Below are positions 8,911 through 18,045 of a stretch of 64,000 bases of DNA, in pieces. The number at the start of each line of letters is the position of its first letter. Position 1 is the stretch's first letter. Source of the DNA: Algoriphagus locisalis. GTDB taxonomy: Bacteria > Bacteroidota > Bacteroidia > Cytophagales > Cyclobacteriaceae. Below the pieces are notes generated by a model. It had not been told where the DNA came from. It did not search any database and saw only the letters and a program-made list of their open reading frames with translations. The DNA lies in contig NZ_FPBF01000002.1 of NCBI RefSeq assembly GCF_900116615.1, positions 682,001-746,000 of the forward strand, in the 5' to 3' direction. A program made the position numbers and the translations under genes.

Positions 8911-10383
8911 CTAACTTTCCACCATCTCACTCATAATCTTCGCAGAAAGCAAACAAAGCGGAATCCCTCCACCCGGATGCACGGATCCTCCACAGAAGTA
9001 TAGATTTTTGATCGAGGAAGAATAATTCGCGTGGCGAAGGAAAGCTGCAAACTTATTATTTGAACTATTCCCATAAAGAGCTCCTTGGGCTGAGGAAGTC
9101 TTGGACTCGATAGTACGTGGATCTAGAATTCCCTCCACTTCGATTAGTGATTCTACATCAGTTTTCAGAATCCGGTTGAGCTTATGAAGAATATTTCTTT
9201 TTGCTTCTGCGATCATTTTATCCCAATCCTGCCCTTGATTATTCGGGACGTTGATCATGGTAAACCAATTCATGCATCCTTCTGGAGCGTCGTCTGATTT
9301 GTGCGTGGAAGTAATATTTAGATAGATCGTAGGGTCATCGTAGATCGTCCCCTTTTTGAAAATATGCTCGAATTCCAGCGCATAGTTATCTGAGAAGAAA
9401 ATATTATGAAGGTCGAGTTCAGGAAAATCACGCTTGATTCCCCAGTAAAAAATCAGTGCAGAACTAGACTTGGGTTGCTTGAGCAAAAGTTTGGGTTGCT
9501 TCTCCTCTTTCAGGATGGTCTTGTACGCGTTGACCATATCCATATTGTTCACCAGCAGATCAGCGAACTGATCTTTCCCCTTTACTCTAATTCCTGATGC
9601 CTCTCCATTTTCCACTAGGACCTTTTCTACTTTCTGTCCAAAATGATAATTCACGCCAAGTTCTGTAGAAAGTTTATATAAACTCATCGTGATGTCATGC
9701 ATTCCTTTTTTCGGGAAAAACGCACCGATATTAAATTCCAGATGGGGAATGATATTCAGCGTAGCCGGAGTCTCATAAGGGTTTGAACCGTTATAAGTTG
9801 CATAGCGATTGAAAAGCTGCACCAGCTTTGGGTGGGAAAACTGCTTCCGATTCGCCTCATTCATGGTGGAGAAGATTCCCAATTTCCCCATTCTCAGATA
9901 AGACTTAAGCGCCTGGGGATTTGTCCAGGTATCCAATTGATGAAGCGAGCGATTCATAAAGAGTGGCGCAAGGCTATCGTAGATAAATGCTGATTTCCTG
10001 AGTGCTTCCCGGATGTTTTGTGCTGGCTCACCTAATTTCGTCTGCACTTCCTCTGCAAAGCGGTTGATATCGGAATAGGCTTTCAACCTAGTGCCATCTT
10101 CCCAGAAATACTGGCAAGCCACATCGAGTTTTTCATATTCAAAGTAGTCTTTGGGGTTTTTCCCGGCCAACCGGAATAACTCATCCACCTGCTCTGGCAG
10201 GGTGAAAAGCGATGGCCCGGCATCAAATCTATACCCTTCAATTTCTATTTCAGACAGCTTTCCCCCTGGATAGGAATTTGCCTCGAAAAGTTCCACTTGA
10301 AAGCCTTTTAAAGCTAAGCGAATGGAGGAAGCTATGCCGGCAATTCCCGAACCTATGATTATGGCTTTTTTACTTGATGACAT
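8911..10383 (-). CDS. crtD: CrtD-like carotenoid 3,4-desaturase (CrtI family)
   Basis: FAD-dependent phytoene-desaturase-family protein of 490 residues. The dinucleotide-binding GSGIAGIASSIRLA is at about 12-25, the DAGPSLFTLP segment near 74, and the family's C-terminal GGSVHPGGGIPLCLLSAK signature near 465-482. It differs clearly from the second CrtI-family gene at 50 kb. The PGGGIPL tail and the presence of cruF in the window favour a 1-hydroxycarotenoid 3,4-desaturase acting on the acyclic end. It lies about 36 kb from the main carotenoid cluster, in its own unit. Assignment as CrtD rather than CrtI or CrtN is by family resemblance and pathway logic, not proof. Confidence 0.75.
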   Translation of the reverse strand: MSSSKKAIIIGSGIAGIASSIRLALKGFQVELFEANSYPGGKLSEIEIEGYRFDAGPSLFTLPEQVDELFRLAGKNPKDYFEYEKLDVACQYFWEDGTRLKAYSDINRFAEEVQTKLGEPAQNIREALRKSAFIYDSLAPLFMNRSLHQLDTWTNPQALKSYLRMGKLGIFSTMNEANRKQFSHPKLVQLFNRYATYNGSNPYETPATLNIIPHLEFNIGAFFPKKGMHDITMSLYKLSTELGVNYHFGQKVEKVLVENGEASGIRVKGKDQFADLLVNNMDMVNAYKTILKEEKQPKLLLKQPKSSSALIFYWGIKRDFPELDLHNIFFSDNYALEFEHIFKKGTIYDDPTIYLNITSTHKSDDAPEGCMNWFTMINVPNNQGQDWDKMIAEAKRNILHKLNRILKTDVESLIEVEGILDPRTIESKTSSAQGALYGNSSNNKFAAFLRHANYSSSIKNLYFCGGSVHPGGGIPLCLLSAKIMSEMVES

Positions 10384-10882
10384 ATCTGTAAAACTAGGAA
10401 CTGAGAAGTTCTAAAAAAGTTAAAAAAAGAGAAATAGTAAATCGATTTGACACTTCAGCTCAAGTTTGAGTTCAAGAAGCTGCATTGGGGACTTTTATAC
10501 TATATGAATGGGAGGAAGATGACCTTTGTTAAAGTCAATGGAACTGAAGACCTTCAAAAAAGCAGATAATCATCAAACTACCATTAAAAATGAAAGCATC
10601 TGTAATAAGGGAAAAATCAATGATAGTGGAAGTTCAGTGCAATTTGAGGCAAAAAATCCCTCATTATTTATAACTTTCGCAAACTTCAGTGATTTTAATT
10701 AGAGATAAACTAAGATGATTTTTAGTTTTTTCCGACTCTATTAACGGTTGGGTTCTCTTAATTTTTAATAAACCCAAAGAATATTCTGCTTGATTTGTTT
10801 ATGCCAAAATTTGCAGTTTGAATTGTTCTATCCGTACACCATTCTCTGCAATTTTGGCAGGCTTTTCGTAAAAATAGATTTT
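10384..10882. other. Intergenic region with a leader stem-loop
   Basis: About 500 bp between the divergent crtD-like gene and the secreted-protein operon. It is AT-rich and shows no convincing ORF. An ORF could be extended upstream of the chosen ATG at 10883 to 10790, but that part lacks signal-peptide character. The one clear structure is a stem-loop at 10802-10859. A TTTGTTAAAG sequence near 10519 loosely resembles the motif found upstream of the carotenoid operon. Confidence 0.5.
10802..10859 (+). promoter_or_regulatory. Stem-loop in the leader of the secreted-protein operon
   Basis: TGCCAAAATTTGCAG (10802-10816) pairs with CTGCAATTTTGGCA (10846-10859) with one bulged base, leaving a 29-nt loop. 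It ends 23 bases before the chosen ATG. No T tract follows directly. It could be an mRNA leader element, an operator made of two inverted half-sites, or a weak attenuator. Confidence 0.5.
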
Positions 10883-12853
10883 ATGAGCAAAAAGATTTTG
10901 GGCCTTTTAATCTTTCTTGTATCCGCTCAGACGGGTTTTTCACAAGATACGCGGCCGTACAAAGGGGGCTATACCTTCAAAGGTCTCAGAGGTACTGCCG
11001 AACTTACCTATACCTTGGATGAAGAGATGGAGCCAATTCTCAATGGCCCCTTTACCTTCAATTACAATAAAATGGACAGTTTGCAAAACGGGCTATTTGT
11101 AAAACTGCAGGTCAAGGGCACTTACGAGGAGGATCTAAAAGATGTCGCTTGGTCTTATAATCAAGAGACCCATCAGATTTCCATACAGGATATACTCAAC
11201 CGTGAGATTCAAGCTTCCTTAGCTTCCAGGCATGTAGAGCTAGAAGCAAATTATGAAAATGGCAGCTTAGAAGGCCAATGGGATTACTTGGAAAAAAACT
11301 GGCAAAATAACGAGTACCTAAACCTATTTGAGGCTCAAGATCTTACTTTTCGAAAAGACAGTTTGCAAGGCTCCGTAAAACTTATTTCAAGCAATCCAGA
11401 AAAGCAGTATCAAATCTTCGGGCAGGTCAATAAAGAAGGTTTGATGGAAGGGAACTGGGATTTTTTCTATCCCTTAGATAGCGCAGTGACTATTCACGAG
11501 ACCAGACGGTACGAAAAAGGTTTTCTCATCGGCCTTTCTAAAATGAATAACTTAAGCAATGAAAAACTCGATGAGGTGGTTTTTTACAACGCTATTGTAA
11601 AACTAGACTCCCTCAATCAGGGATTTGAAGTGGATTACCGAGTGTCCAGTCAAGCCTTTGGACTAATATTCAATGATGGATATACCGAAAACAGTGATGA
11701 GTTTCGTGAGCAATACTTGGGAACTTCTCTCTTACAAGATGCACTGAGCCGGATATTACAGTTCGAAGAAGATTTCTTTTCTGAAGATGGGTCGCTGGTT
11801 AAATATCCCTTGGCTACCCGCAGATTTGTGTACGCAGTCTCTGAAGAAGATCAGATTCGCTACGATGAAATAATTGATTATTTCGATCGATTGAAAGCTC
11901 AGTCCAGTCAAAAGGCACTTCTAGACTTCCTTTCTCTAAATCAAAACACCTCGGACTCTTTAGCTTTCACAGCGGCATACGTAGATTACCTTAATGACAA
12001 GATCCAAAGTTATGAGCAGGTGATAGGCCTGCTCCGAAATGGAGAAATCAAGTATTTCGATACTGAGAATTACGTACAGGATGGATTGAATTTCCTGCAC
12101 CCAACAGAAGAAATTACCTATACTTATAACACCGATCTTCATGAGAAAACCCTAGAGTTCCCTGAGCTCTCCGAGCAAAGAAATCTGGGAATTGACCTGC
12201 TTGCGCATATAGAAACCGAATGGGAGTTTTTTGAGCAAACTCTGGGCTTCATTCAGCAACAGCAAATCAATTTCAGACAGACTAATGAACTGGATGTCCT
12301 GGAAGAGCGAATTTTATCTGAGAGAAAGCTCGTAAACGAAATCAAGGACTCCATAAACGTAACCTCAGAACGGCATCAAATTTTGTTGGATTCTGTGCAT
12401 AAGCATCTGAGTATTGACAATTATCAAAGCCTTCTGGATGTGTATAATAACACGGAAGGGTTTTTAGAAAAAGCAGCCATAGGAGATGAACTTATAGAGC
12501 TATTTCTCTTCCAGCAGGAAAAGCTGCCCGAACTTGGCAGATATGAAAACCTGGGAAGTTTTCTCCGAAAGGAATTTACCGCAAAGACCCTAGATCCATT
12601 CACCTTTGAAACTGACTTCGAATATTTGAAGCAACAGGATCTCATTCAAGCAGCTGAGGAGATTATTGACTACGAACTAGATCTAATTACTAAATCAAAG
12701 GACTTCCGCGAAATACAGGCTCACCTGATCAATCTTGATGCCCTTGAATCCCGACTTTTGGAACTAGAGGGAAAGAATACCAAACGATTGGAAAGAAATA
12801 TCCGCAAGGTGTCAGGAAATATCAATCAACTTAAAAAACTACTTTCCATATGA
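10883..12853 (+). CDS. Secreted protein of unknown function
   Basis: From the ATG at 10883 the product is 656 residues with a clear signal peptide (MSKKILGLLIFLVSAQTGFS, then QD). The N-terminal part has repeated W/Y-rich motifs of the type GSLEGQWDY and GLMEGNWDF, like those of MORN-like or antitoxin-YwqK-like repeats. The C-terminal part (about 280-650) is rich in charged residues and Leu and looks like long helices or coiled coil. An upstream start at 10790 would add 31 residues with no signal character. It is coupled to the next gene by an ATGA overlap. Unrecognised; probably periplasmic. Confidence 0.7.
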   Translation: MSKKILGLLIFLVSAQTGFSQDTRPYKGGYTFKGLRGTAELTYTLDEEMEPILNGPFTFNYNKMDSLQNGLFVKLQVKGTYEEDLKDVAWSYNQETHQISIQDILNREIQASLASRHVELEANYENGSLEGQWDYLEKNWQNNEYLNLFEAQDLTFRKDSLQGSVKLISSNPEKQYQIFGQVNKEGLMEGNWDFFYPLDSAVTIHETRRYEKGFLIGLSKMNNLSNEKLDEVVFYNAIVKLDSLNQGFEVDYRVSSQAFGLIFNDGYTENSDEFREQYLGTSLLQDALSRILQFEEDFFSEDGSLVKYPLATRRFVYAVSEEDQIRYDEIIDYFDRLKAQSSQKALLDFLSLNQNTSDSLAFTAAYVDYLNDKIQSYEQVIGLLRNGEIKYFDTENYVQDGLNFLHPTEEITYTYNTDLHEKTLEFPELSEQRNLGIDLLAHIETEWEFFEQTLGFIQQQQINFRQTNELDVLEERILSERKLVNEIKDSINVTSERHQILLDSVHKHLSIDNYQSLLDVYNNTEGFLEKAAIGDELIELFLFQQEKLPELGRYENLGSFLRKEFTAKTLDPFTFETDFEYLKQQDLIQAAEEIIDYELDLITKSKDFREIQAHLINLDALESRLLELEGKNTKRLERNIRKVSGNINQLKKLLSI

Positions 12854-13689
12854 AGTGTGATTTTTTAATTCTTCTCTTGAAAAAGGTGATTAAGCCATTA
12901 TGCATGGTATTGCTAATGGCATTTCCCATGGTGTCTATGGCACAAGAAGACCCTGATGAGCCGGAGGAGCGGATTACTTCTCGTAGATCCGAACTTTGGA
13001 ATGGACTCTACACCAAGTACCGGATCGGGGAGAAGCTTTTCTATTACGGAGAGTACCACATACGGACACGGGATCATTTGATAGAAAACATGGCGCAAAT
13101 CTATCTGAGATTCGGGCTAGCCTATATCATCAACAAGAATCTAGAAATCACCGGAGGAATAGTCACTCCATTCTACTGGGCTCCTCCTGAATACGCTGAA
13201 CAAGATCAACCCTATGATAATGTCGTGAATCAGTTCAGGTTTTGGCAGCAGGCACTCTTTATCCAGTCCCTGGGAAAAGCTAAGCTATACCATCAGATCA
13301 GAACAGAACAGCGATGGAAAAGAGATTATTATGTTGGTTCTCCTTTTGAACTCTCCTTCCGCTGGCGCTATAAGATAGCATCCTACATTCCGCTGAATTC
13401 ATACAAGTTCCAGCCGGGAACGTACTTCTTGTCGCTTTACAATGAAGTCTTTATCCAATCAGGAAAAACTATCGTCCGCAATCCCTTCGAAGACAACCGG
13501 GCTTTTGTGGGCATGGGGTATATATTGAATGAAAACATCCAGTTTCAAGTGGGTTATGCCAAAAGCTGGCAGCAACGAGACTCAGGTATCAATTACAACA
13601 ATCGGGACTTAGTCCGCTTTTCAGTGTATCACAACTTGGATTTCACTAAGAAGAAAAGTCCTCCAGTGGACTTTCAGCCTGTTTTTTAA
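12850..13689 (+). CDS. DUF2490-like outer-membrane protein
   Basis: A 279-residue protein with an N-terminal hydrophobic segment and signal cleavage near FPMVSMAQ. Alternating aromatic and polar strands follow (KLFYYGEYHIRT, LFIQSLGKAKLYHQIRTEQRW, VQVGYAKSW-like), as in small beta-barrels. The E-Q-R-W motif in the middle and the overall pattern fit the DUF2490 family, whose function is unknown. Start ATG shares bases with the upstream stop (ATGA), so the two are co-translated. A structural or partner role in the outer membrane for the preceding secreted protein is inference. Confidence 0.75.
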   Translation: MKCDFLILLLKKVIKPLCMVLLMAFPMVSMAQEDPDEPEERITSRRSELWNGLYTKYRIGEKLFYYGEYHIRTRDHLIENMAQIYLRFGLAYIINKNLEITGGIVTPFYWAPPEYAEQDQPYDNVVNQFRFWQQALFIQSLGKAKLYHQIRTEQRWKRDYYVGSPFELSFRWRYKIASYIPLNSYKFQPGTYFLSLYNEVFIQSGKTIVRNPFEDNRAFVGMGYILNENIQFQVGYAKSWQQRDSGINYNNRDLVRFSVYHNLDFTKKKSPPVDFQPVF

Positions 13690-13785
13690 CCCGGAATAGC
13701 ATAAAAGGAATTTTGTTAAAAGTCAGAGTCAATGTAGCGACTTTGGCTAGGAGTACGTAAGGATAAAGTACTTACCTGCTTTTTT

Positions 13786-14124
13786 ATGAAAAACTTACTA
13801 CTACTTCCTCTCTTAGGAATAATTTTCTTTTCCTGCGAAAAACTTGATGAACCGGACCTTTTGGGAACCTACACCTACATTCCTGAAGGCTGTGATCCCG
13901 GAGCTAATCCTGAATTGGGTTGTGCAAGTACTCTGACACTTTCTCCCGATGGAGTGGCAGACATTCTGCCAAGTGGGGATATCATGTATAGAACTACTTT
14001 TAAGGTTAGAGGTGAAAAAATCATAGTGGCCAAAGCGGATGAGGTGATAGACCAATACGTATTTCGCTATGTGGATAATTCCACCTTGAAAAATGAAAGG
14101 GATGGAGCTTTGTGGGTGAAGTGA
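13786..14124 (+). CDS. Small lipoprotein, unknown function
   Basis: A 112-residue protein with a lipoprotein signal: hydrophobic LLLLPLLGIIFFSC, with the lipidated Cys at residue 17. A Thr/Tyr-rich beta-type domain follows with two more Cys (GCDPGANPELGCAS, about 36-47) that could form a disulfide. The C-terminal part reads like a short lipocalin-like or DUF4377-type beta sheet, but no family was recognised. It stands about 95 bp downstream of the DUF2490 gene and ends just before a terminator. Confidence 0.65.
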   Translation: MKNLLLLPLLGIIFFSCEKLDEPDLLGTYTYIPEGCDPGANPELGCASTLTLSPDGVADILPSGDIMYRTTFKVRGEKIIVAKADEVIDQYVFRYVDNSTLKNERDGALWVK

Positions 14125-14162
14125 CAAACTAATTTGATAGCCATCAGAATTTGTCTAAAAGC

Positions 14163-14197
14163 AAAAAACCTCTAAGATCACTCTCAGAGGTTTTTTT
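14163..14197. terminator. Bidirectional intrinsic terminator
   Basis: Stem AAAAAACCTCT (14163-14173) with AGAGGTTTTTT (14186-14196) and a T run on both strands. It separates the small lipoprotein gene (plus) from the end of glyS (minus) and can serve both. Confidence 0.9.
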
Positions 14198-14213
14198 GAT
14201 GGCTTTTCTTTTC

Positions 14214-15680
14214 TTACAACTTCTCGAATACTCTTCTAAAGCTAGTTGCCTCAGCGATTCTTCCATGAAGTTCAGCAATTGGAACTCGCTCTTGCTCGGT
14301 AGTATCTCGATGACGAATGGTTACTGTGTCATCTTCTAGAGTCTGATGATCGACTGCGATACAGAACGGTGTTCCGATCAGGTCCTGACGTGCATAACGC
14401 TTACCGATTGATGCTGCATCTTCATAAATGATATTAAAATCATATTTGAGTAGCTCTACGATTTCCTGACCTTTTTCTGGCAGGCCGTCTTTCTTCGTGA
14501 TAGGAAGAATTGCCGCTTTCACCGGAGCAATAGCTGGATGTAGCTTCAGGTACGTTCTGCTTTTCTCCTCAGTTTTCTCTTCCGTATAGGCGTTGCAAAG
14601 TGTTAACAAAAACAAACGATCTGCCCCGATAGAAGTCTCGATCACATACGGGATGTAATTCTGATTGACTTCCGGATCGAAGTACTGCTGCTTCTTTCTG
14701 GAGAATTCCTGGTGTGATTTCAGATCAAAATCTGTTCTGGAGTGAATTCCTTCCACTTCTTTGAAACCAAATGGGAAATCAAACTCAATATCCATGGCCG
14801 CATTGGCGTAGTGAGCTAGCTTCTCATGATCATGTTTTCTAAGCTTTTCCGCAGGAGTTCCCAGTGCCAAATGCCATTTCATACGCATATCCGCCCATTT
14901 CTGATACCATTCCAGCTCCGTACCAGGACGCACGAAAAATTGCATCTCCATTTGCTCAAACTCACGCATTCTGAAGATAAACTGACGGGCTACGATTTCA
15001 TTTCTAAACGCCTTACCAATCTGGGCAATTCCGAAAGGAACCTTCATTCTGGCTGTTTTCTGCACATTCAGAAAGTTTACGAAGATACCCTGAGCCGTCT
15101 CTGGTCTTAGGTAAATGGTCGTGGAATCCTCAGCCACAGAACCTACCTGAGTCGAGAACATCAAATTGAACTGACGGACATCTGTCCAGTTGGAAGTGCC
15201 GCTGATAGGGCATTTGATGCCTTCATTGGTGATCAAATCTCTCACTCCATCAAGATCTTCTGCTTCCAGCAATCTTGCCAAAGCTCCTGTTAAAGCATTT
15301 GCTTTTTCTACATCACCGGCTCTTTCAAAAACTGCCGCATGTTCTTCTACAAGCACATCAGCACGGTAGCGCTTCTTAGAGTCCTTGTTATCGATCATAG
15401 GATCATTGAAACTGTCCACGTGACCGGATGCTTTCCAGGTGGTAGGATGCATAAAAATCGCTGCATCTATCCCTACGATATTGTCCTGAACCCGTGTCAT
15501 GGTTTCCCACCAAAGGCGCTTCAGGTTATTTTTTAATTCCACGCCATAAGCACCATAATCATACACCGCCTGTAGGCCGTCGTAGATCTCTGAACTTGGG
15601 TAAACAAATCCATACTCTTTGGCATGGGAAATAATATCTTTCAATTGCGCGTTTTCCGCAGGAGTTTCTGTTTTTGCCAT
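14214..15680 (-). CDS. glyS: Glycine--tRNA ligase (single-chain, class II)
   Basis: Charges tRNA-Gly. The 488 residues correspond to the homodimeric, eukaryote-like GlyRS (often named glyQS), not the alpha2-beta2 enzyme. Visible class II features are the TDVRQFNLMF stretch, the motif-2 region TIYLRPETAQGIFVNF, the ARQFIFRMREFEQMEMQFF segment, and a C-terminal anticodon-binding domain starting near APVKAAILPI. A TATTTTTG box lies five bases before the ATG, so the transcript may be leaderless. Confidence 0.96.
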   Translation of the reverse strand: MAKTETPAENAQLKDIISHAKEYGFVYPSSEIYDGLQAVYDYGAYGVELKNNLKRLWWETMTRVQDNIVGIDAAIFMHPTTWKASGHVDSFNDPMIDNKDSKKRYRADVLVEEHAAVFERAGDVEKANALTGALARLLEAEDLDGVRDLITNEGIKCPISGTSNWTDVRQFNLMFSTQVGSVAEDSTTIYLRPETAQGIFVNFLNVQKTARMKVPFGIAQIGKAFRNEIVARQFIFRMREFEQMEMQFFVRPGTELEWYQKWADMRMKWHLALGTPAEKLRKHDHEKLAHYANAAMDIEFDFPFGFKEVEGIHSRTDFDLKSHQEFSRKKQQYFDPEVNQNYIPYVIETSIGADRLFLLTLCNAYTEEKTEEKSRTYLKLHPAIAPVKAAILPITKKDGLPEKGQEIVELLKYDFNIIYEDAASIGKRYARQDLIGTPFCIAVDHQTLEDDTVTIRHRDTTEQERVPIAELHGRIAEATSFRRVFEKL

Positions 15681-15685
15681 AGGCG

Positions 15686-15693
15686 CAAAAATA
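15686..15693 (-). promoter_or_regulatory. Bacteroidota -7 promoter box at glyS
   Basis: TATTTTTG on the minus strand fits the TAnnTTTG consensus and ends five bases before the glyS ATG. No clear -33 TTTG is seen at the usual 19-21 nt. If used, transcription would begin at or next to the start codon. Confidence 0.55.
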
Positions 15694-15760
15694 GGGAAAA
15701 TGAATGAATCACCGTAATAAAATGAAAGTCTCGAAACATAAGTAGCCTACATAGCTGCAA

Positions 15761-15802
15761 AACCAAAAAGGTCAACTCATCGCTGCGTTGACCTTTTTGG
15801 TT
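15761..15802. terminator. Intrinsic terminator downstream of the His-rich barrel gene
   Basis: Perfect 16-bp stem: AACCAAAAAGGTCAAC (15761-15776) pairs with GTTGACCTTTTTGGTT (15787-15802), with a 10-nt loop. It lies 17 bp after the stop of the minus-strand gene at 15820 and upstream of glyS. Confidence 0.9.
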
Positions 15803-15819
15803 GTTGGTGGTTTTATTTT

Positions 15820-16257
15820 TTATCTAAAAGTGTATTTCACGCCAACCCCACCTCTAAGATAAGTGTGCGAGTGATTGGCTATAACCGGGGCTGCTTCTAT
15901 CAAAAAGCCTAGATTTTTGGTATTGAAAGGAGTGATCAATACACCGACAGGAATTGCGACATAGATATCGTTATGATCGTCGTGATGCTTGTGGTGATGA
16001 TCACCCAACAAACCCAAACCAGCGCCTACATAGGCATTGACCTCACTTTTACGTACGAAATTATAGCCTCCCATCAACTCCAATCCTATATCGTGACCGA
16101 CCCCAAGTCTTGCTTCACCAAAGAATTCTTTGTCCGGGTCAGTTCCTACTGTGATGAACGTATCAGACGTTTGGAAATTCAGGCCAACTGAAACTTGGGC
16201 TTTAGAAATGGATATAAATGCAAAAAGAGCAAATGCTAATAAGAATACCTTCTTCAT
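15820..16257 (-). CDS. Small outer-membrane beta-barrel protein with His-rich loop
   Basis: A 145-residue protein with a signal peptide (MKKVFLLAFALFAFISISKA). The mature part has alternating strands (VSVGLNFQTSDTFITVG, GLELMGGYNFV, VGVKYTFR at the C-terminus ending in an aromatic-Arg pair), typical of an eight-stranded barrel. A loop at about residues 90-100 reads DHHHKHHDDHND, a dense His/Asp cluster that could bind divalent metal ions. Function unknown. Monocistronic, with a strong terminator after it. Confidence 0.75.
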   Translation of the reverse strand: MKKVFLLAFALFAFISISKAQVSVGLNFQTSDTFITVGTDPDKEFFGEARLGVGHDIGLELMGGYNFVRKSEVNAYVGAGLGLLGDHHHKHHDDHNDIYVAIPVGVLITPFNTKNLGFLIEAAPVIANHSHTYLRGGVGVKYTFR

Positions 16258-16314
16258 GGTGGATTAAAATTATTTCTAATCTTTTACCCCAAGAAAGAGC
16301 CAAAACTTAAAAAA

Positions 16315-17361
16315 TCACCATCCTCCTTCTTCTTTTGAAACCCTTTTTCCTTCTTTTGCACTTGCAAAAGAGGATTCTATGATCTTTAAAACACTGATAG
16401 TCTGAGGAATCGTGATGTCCAGAGTTGCTCCTTTTGAAATGGCATCAGCAACATTCTGATAGAGAATTCTATAATTGCCCGGAATGGTTTCATACAATTT
16501 AGTTTCTTCGTTGAGGAAAATTTTTCCCCACTTTTCCTCAGTTTCCACACCCCAAGCCGGACCTTCTGGCTTTTCGCCTGCTTTGAAGGCCGCTTCCTGT
16601 ACGTCCAAACCAAACTTCTGATAAGATCCATTTTTACCCAAAAGCAAAAACTTTGGCGTCGGCACATTCACCAAAGCACCCGCAGTTACTTTTGCTTTGA
16701 GTGAACCATAATCTAGCGTGATATCAAAATAATCGTCAGCAATTGCTCCTGTTCGTTGCTTTCGGATATCAGCCTGAATCCAATTAGGCAAGCCAAAAAG
16801 CAATACTACTTGATCTATCAAATGAGATCCTAAATCAAATGTGATCCCATTTCCTGGAACTTCCTTCTCTCTCCAGTTCTCTGTAATATCCGGGCGAAAA
16901 CGATCAAAATGTGATTCCAAATAAACCAAATCGCCAAGATCTCCCTCACGAACCAACTTTTGCAAAGTCATAAAATCCCCATCATATCGACGGTTGTGAA
17001 ACACAGAACAGATCAGTCCTTTCTCTTCCGCAAGTTTATTTAATTCCTCAGCTTCATGTGAGAAAATCGTTACGGGTTTGTCCACCACCACATGTTTTCC
17101 TGCTTCAAGGAACTGCTTAGCCATCGGAAAGTGAAACTCATTTGGTGTCGTGATCACAATCAGATCAGCAACGTCAGCATCAAGCAACTCCTGCAGGCTT
17201 CTATAGGTAGTCACATCAGCGTACAATTCCTCGCAGCGATTGGTGCGTCGCTCCACTGAGGCCACGAGTTCAAGATCTGGACACACATCAATAAGTGGTG
17301 CATGCATTTTCTCAGCTACAGAGCCAAAGCCTACGATAGCGGTCTTGATAGGATTACTCAT
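16315..17361 (-). CDS. Gfo/Idh/MocA family oxidoreductase
   Basis: NAD(P)-dependent oxidoreductase of 348 residues, probably acting on a sugar or cyclitol. The N-terminal Rossmann motif is VGFGSVAEKMHAP (about 10-22). The DKPVTIFSHEAEEL segment carries the family's conserved EKP-like K (here DKP), and the DLGSHLIDQ motif near 175-183 has the catalytic-region His. It starts 2 bases after the response-regulator stop, so it may be the last gene of that operon. Whether signalling and metabolism are linked here is unknown. Confidence 0.88.
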   Translation of the reverse strand: MSNPIKTAIVGFGSVAEKMHAPLIDVCPDLELVASVERRTNRCEELYADVTTYRSLQELLDADVADLIVITTPNEFHFPMAKQFLEAGKHVVVDKPVTIFSHEAEELNKLAEEKGLICSVFHNRRYDGDFMTLQKLVREGDLGDLVYLESHFDRFRPDITENWREKEVPGNGITFDLGSHLIDQVVLLFGLPNWIQADIRKQRTGAIADDYFDITLDYGSLKAKVTAGALVNVPTPKFLLLGKNGSYQKFGLDVQEAAFKAGEKPEGPAWGVETEEKWGKIFLNEETKLYETIPGNYRILYQNVADAISKGATLDITIPQTISVLKIIESSFASAKEGKRVSKEEGGW

Positions 17362-17363
17362 TA

Positions 17364-17990
17364 TTATAGATTCATTTCATGTGCCTTGTTCACCAACTCA
17401 ATTCGGGAGCTCACCTGAAGTTTCTGGTGGATATTCTTTCTGTGAGTCTCGATAGTCTGCTTACTTAGATTCAGCATCCGGGCGATTTCTTTGTTTTGAA
17501 TTCCCTCCTTGATTAAGTGGATTATTTCAGTTTCCCGGCGCGAAAGTTTATACTTCGTTCGGAATGCATCAAAATATGCGCCTTGCAAAGCTTGTTTTTT
17601 TACACGGTCAAAATTCAGCACATGCCTACCTTCAAAAACTTCATGAACGGTAAAAATCAACTCGTCAGGGTCAGCATCTTTTAATATAAAAGCGTCTGCT
17701 TTCTCATTGATGCATTGTTTATAAATCTTCTCCTCATCGTACATTGAAAGCACGATGACCTTCAGTTGCGGATGATTTTCCTTACAATGACTTAAAACGC
17801 CAAAGCCATCCATTATTGGCATATTGAGATCGGTCAGCACTACATCTGCCTCATTATCTGCAAGATAGTCACAGAGCTCTTTACCATTGGGAAAAACTCC
17901 AACGACCACCAGGTCATCTTCTTCCTCTAGGATTCCTTCGATTCCTTTAGCAAATAATTTATGGTCGTCAGCCAGGGCAATCCTGATCAT
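17364..17990 (-). CDS. NarL/LuxR-type response regulator
   Basis: A 208-residue two-component regulator. The receiver domain has the acidic pair D8-D9 and phospho-acceptor D54 in VVLTDLNMPIMDG; K105-type lysine lies in ILKDADP. The C-terminal LuxR-type HTH runs from about 145 to 205 (LSRRETEIIHLIKEG... NKEIARMLNLSKQTIETH). The likely partner is the histidine kinase encoded immediately upstream (55-bp gap). DNA targets are unknown. Confidence 0.93.
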   Translation of the reverse strand: MIRIALADDHKLFAKGIEGILEEEDDLVVVGVFPNGKELCDYLADNEADVVLTDLNMPIMDGFGVLSHCKENHPQLKVIVLSMYDEEKIYKQCINEKADAFILKDADPDELIFTVHEVFEGRHVLNFDRVKKQALQGAYFDAFRTKYKLSRRETEIIHLIKEGIQNKEIARMLNLSKQTIETHRKNIHQKLQVSSRIELVNKAHEMNL

Positions 17991-18045
17991 GAAAGGTGGG
18001 GATTATTGTATTAGGGGGATTAAACTTCAAATTATACCCTTATTT

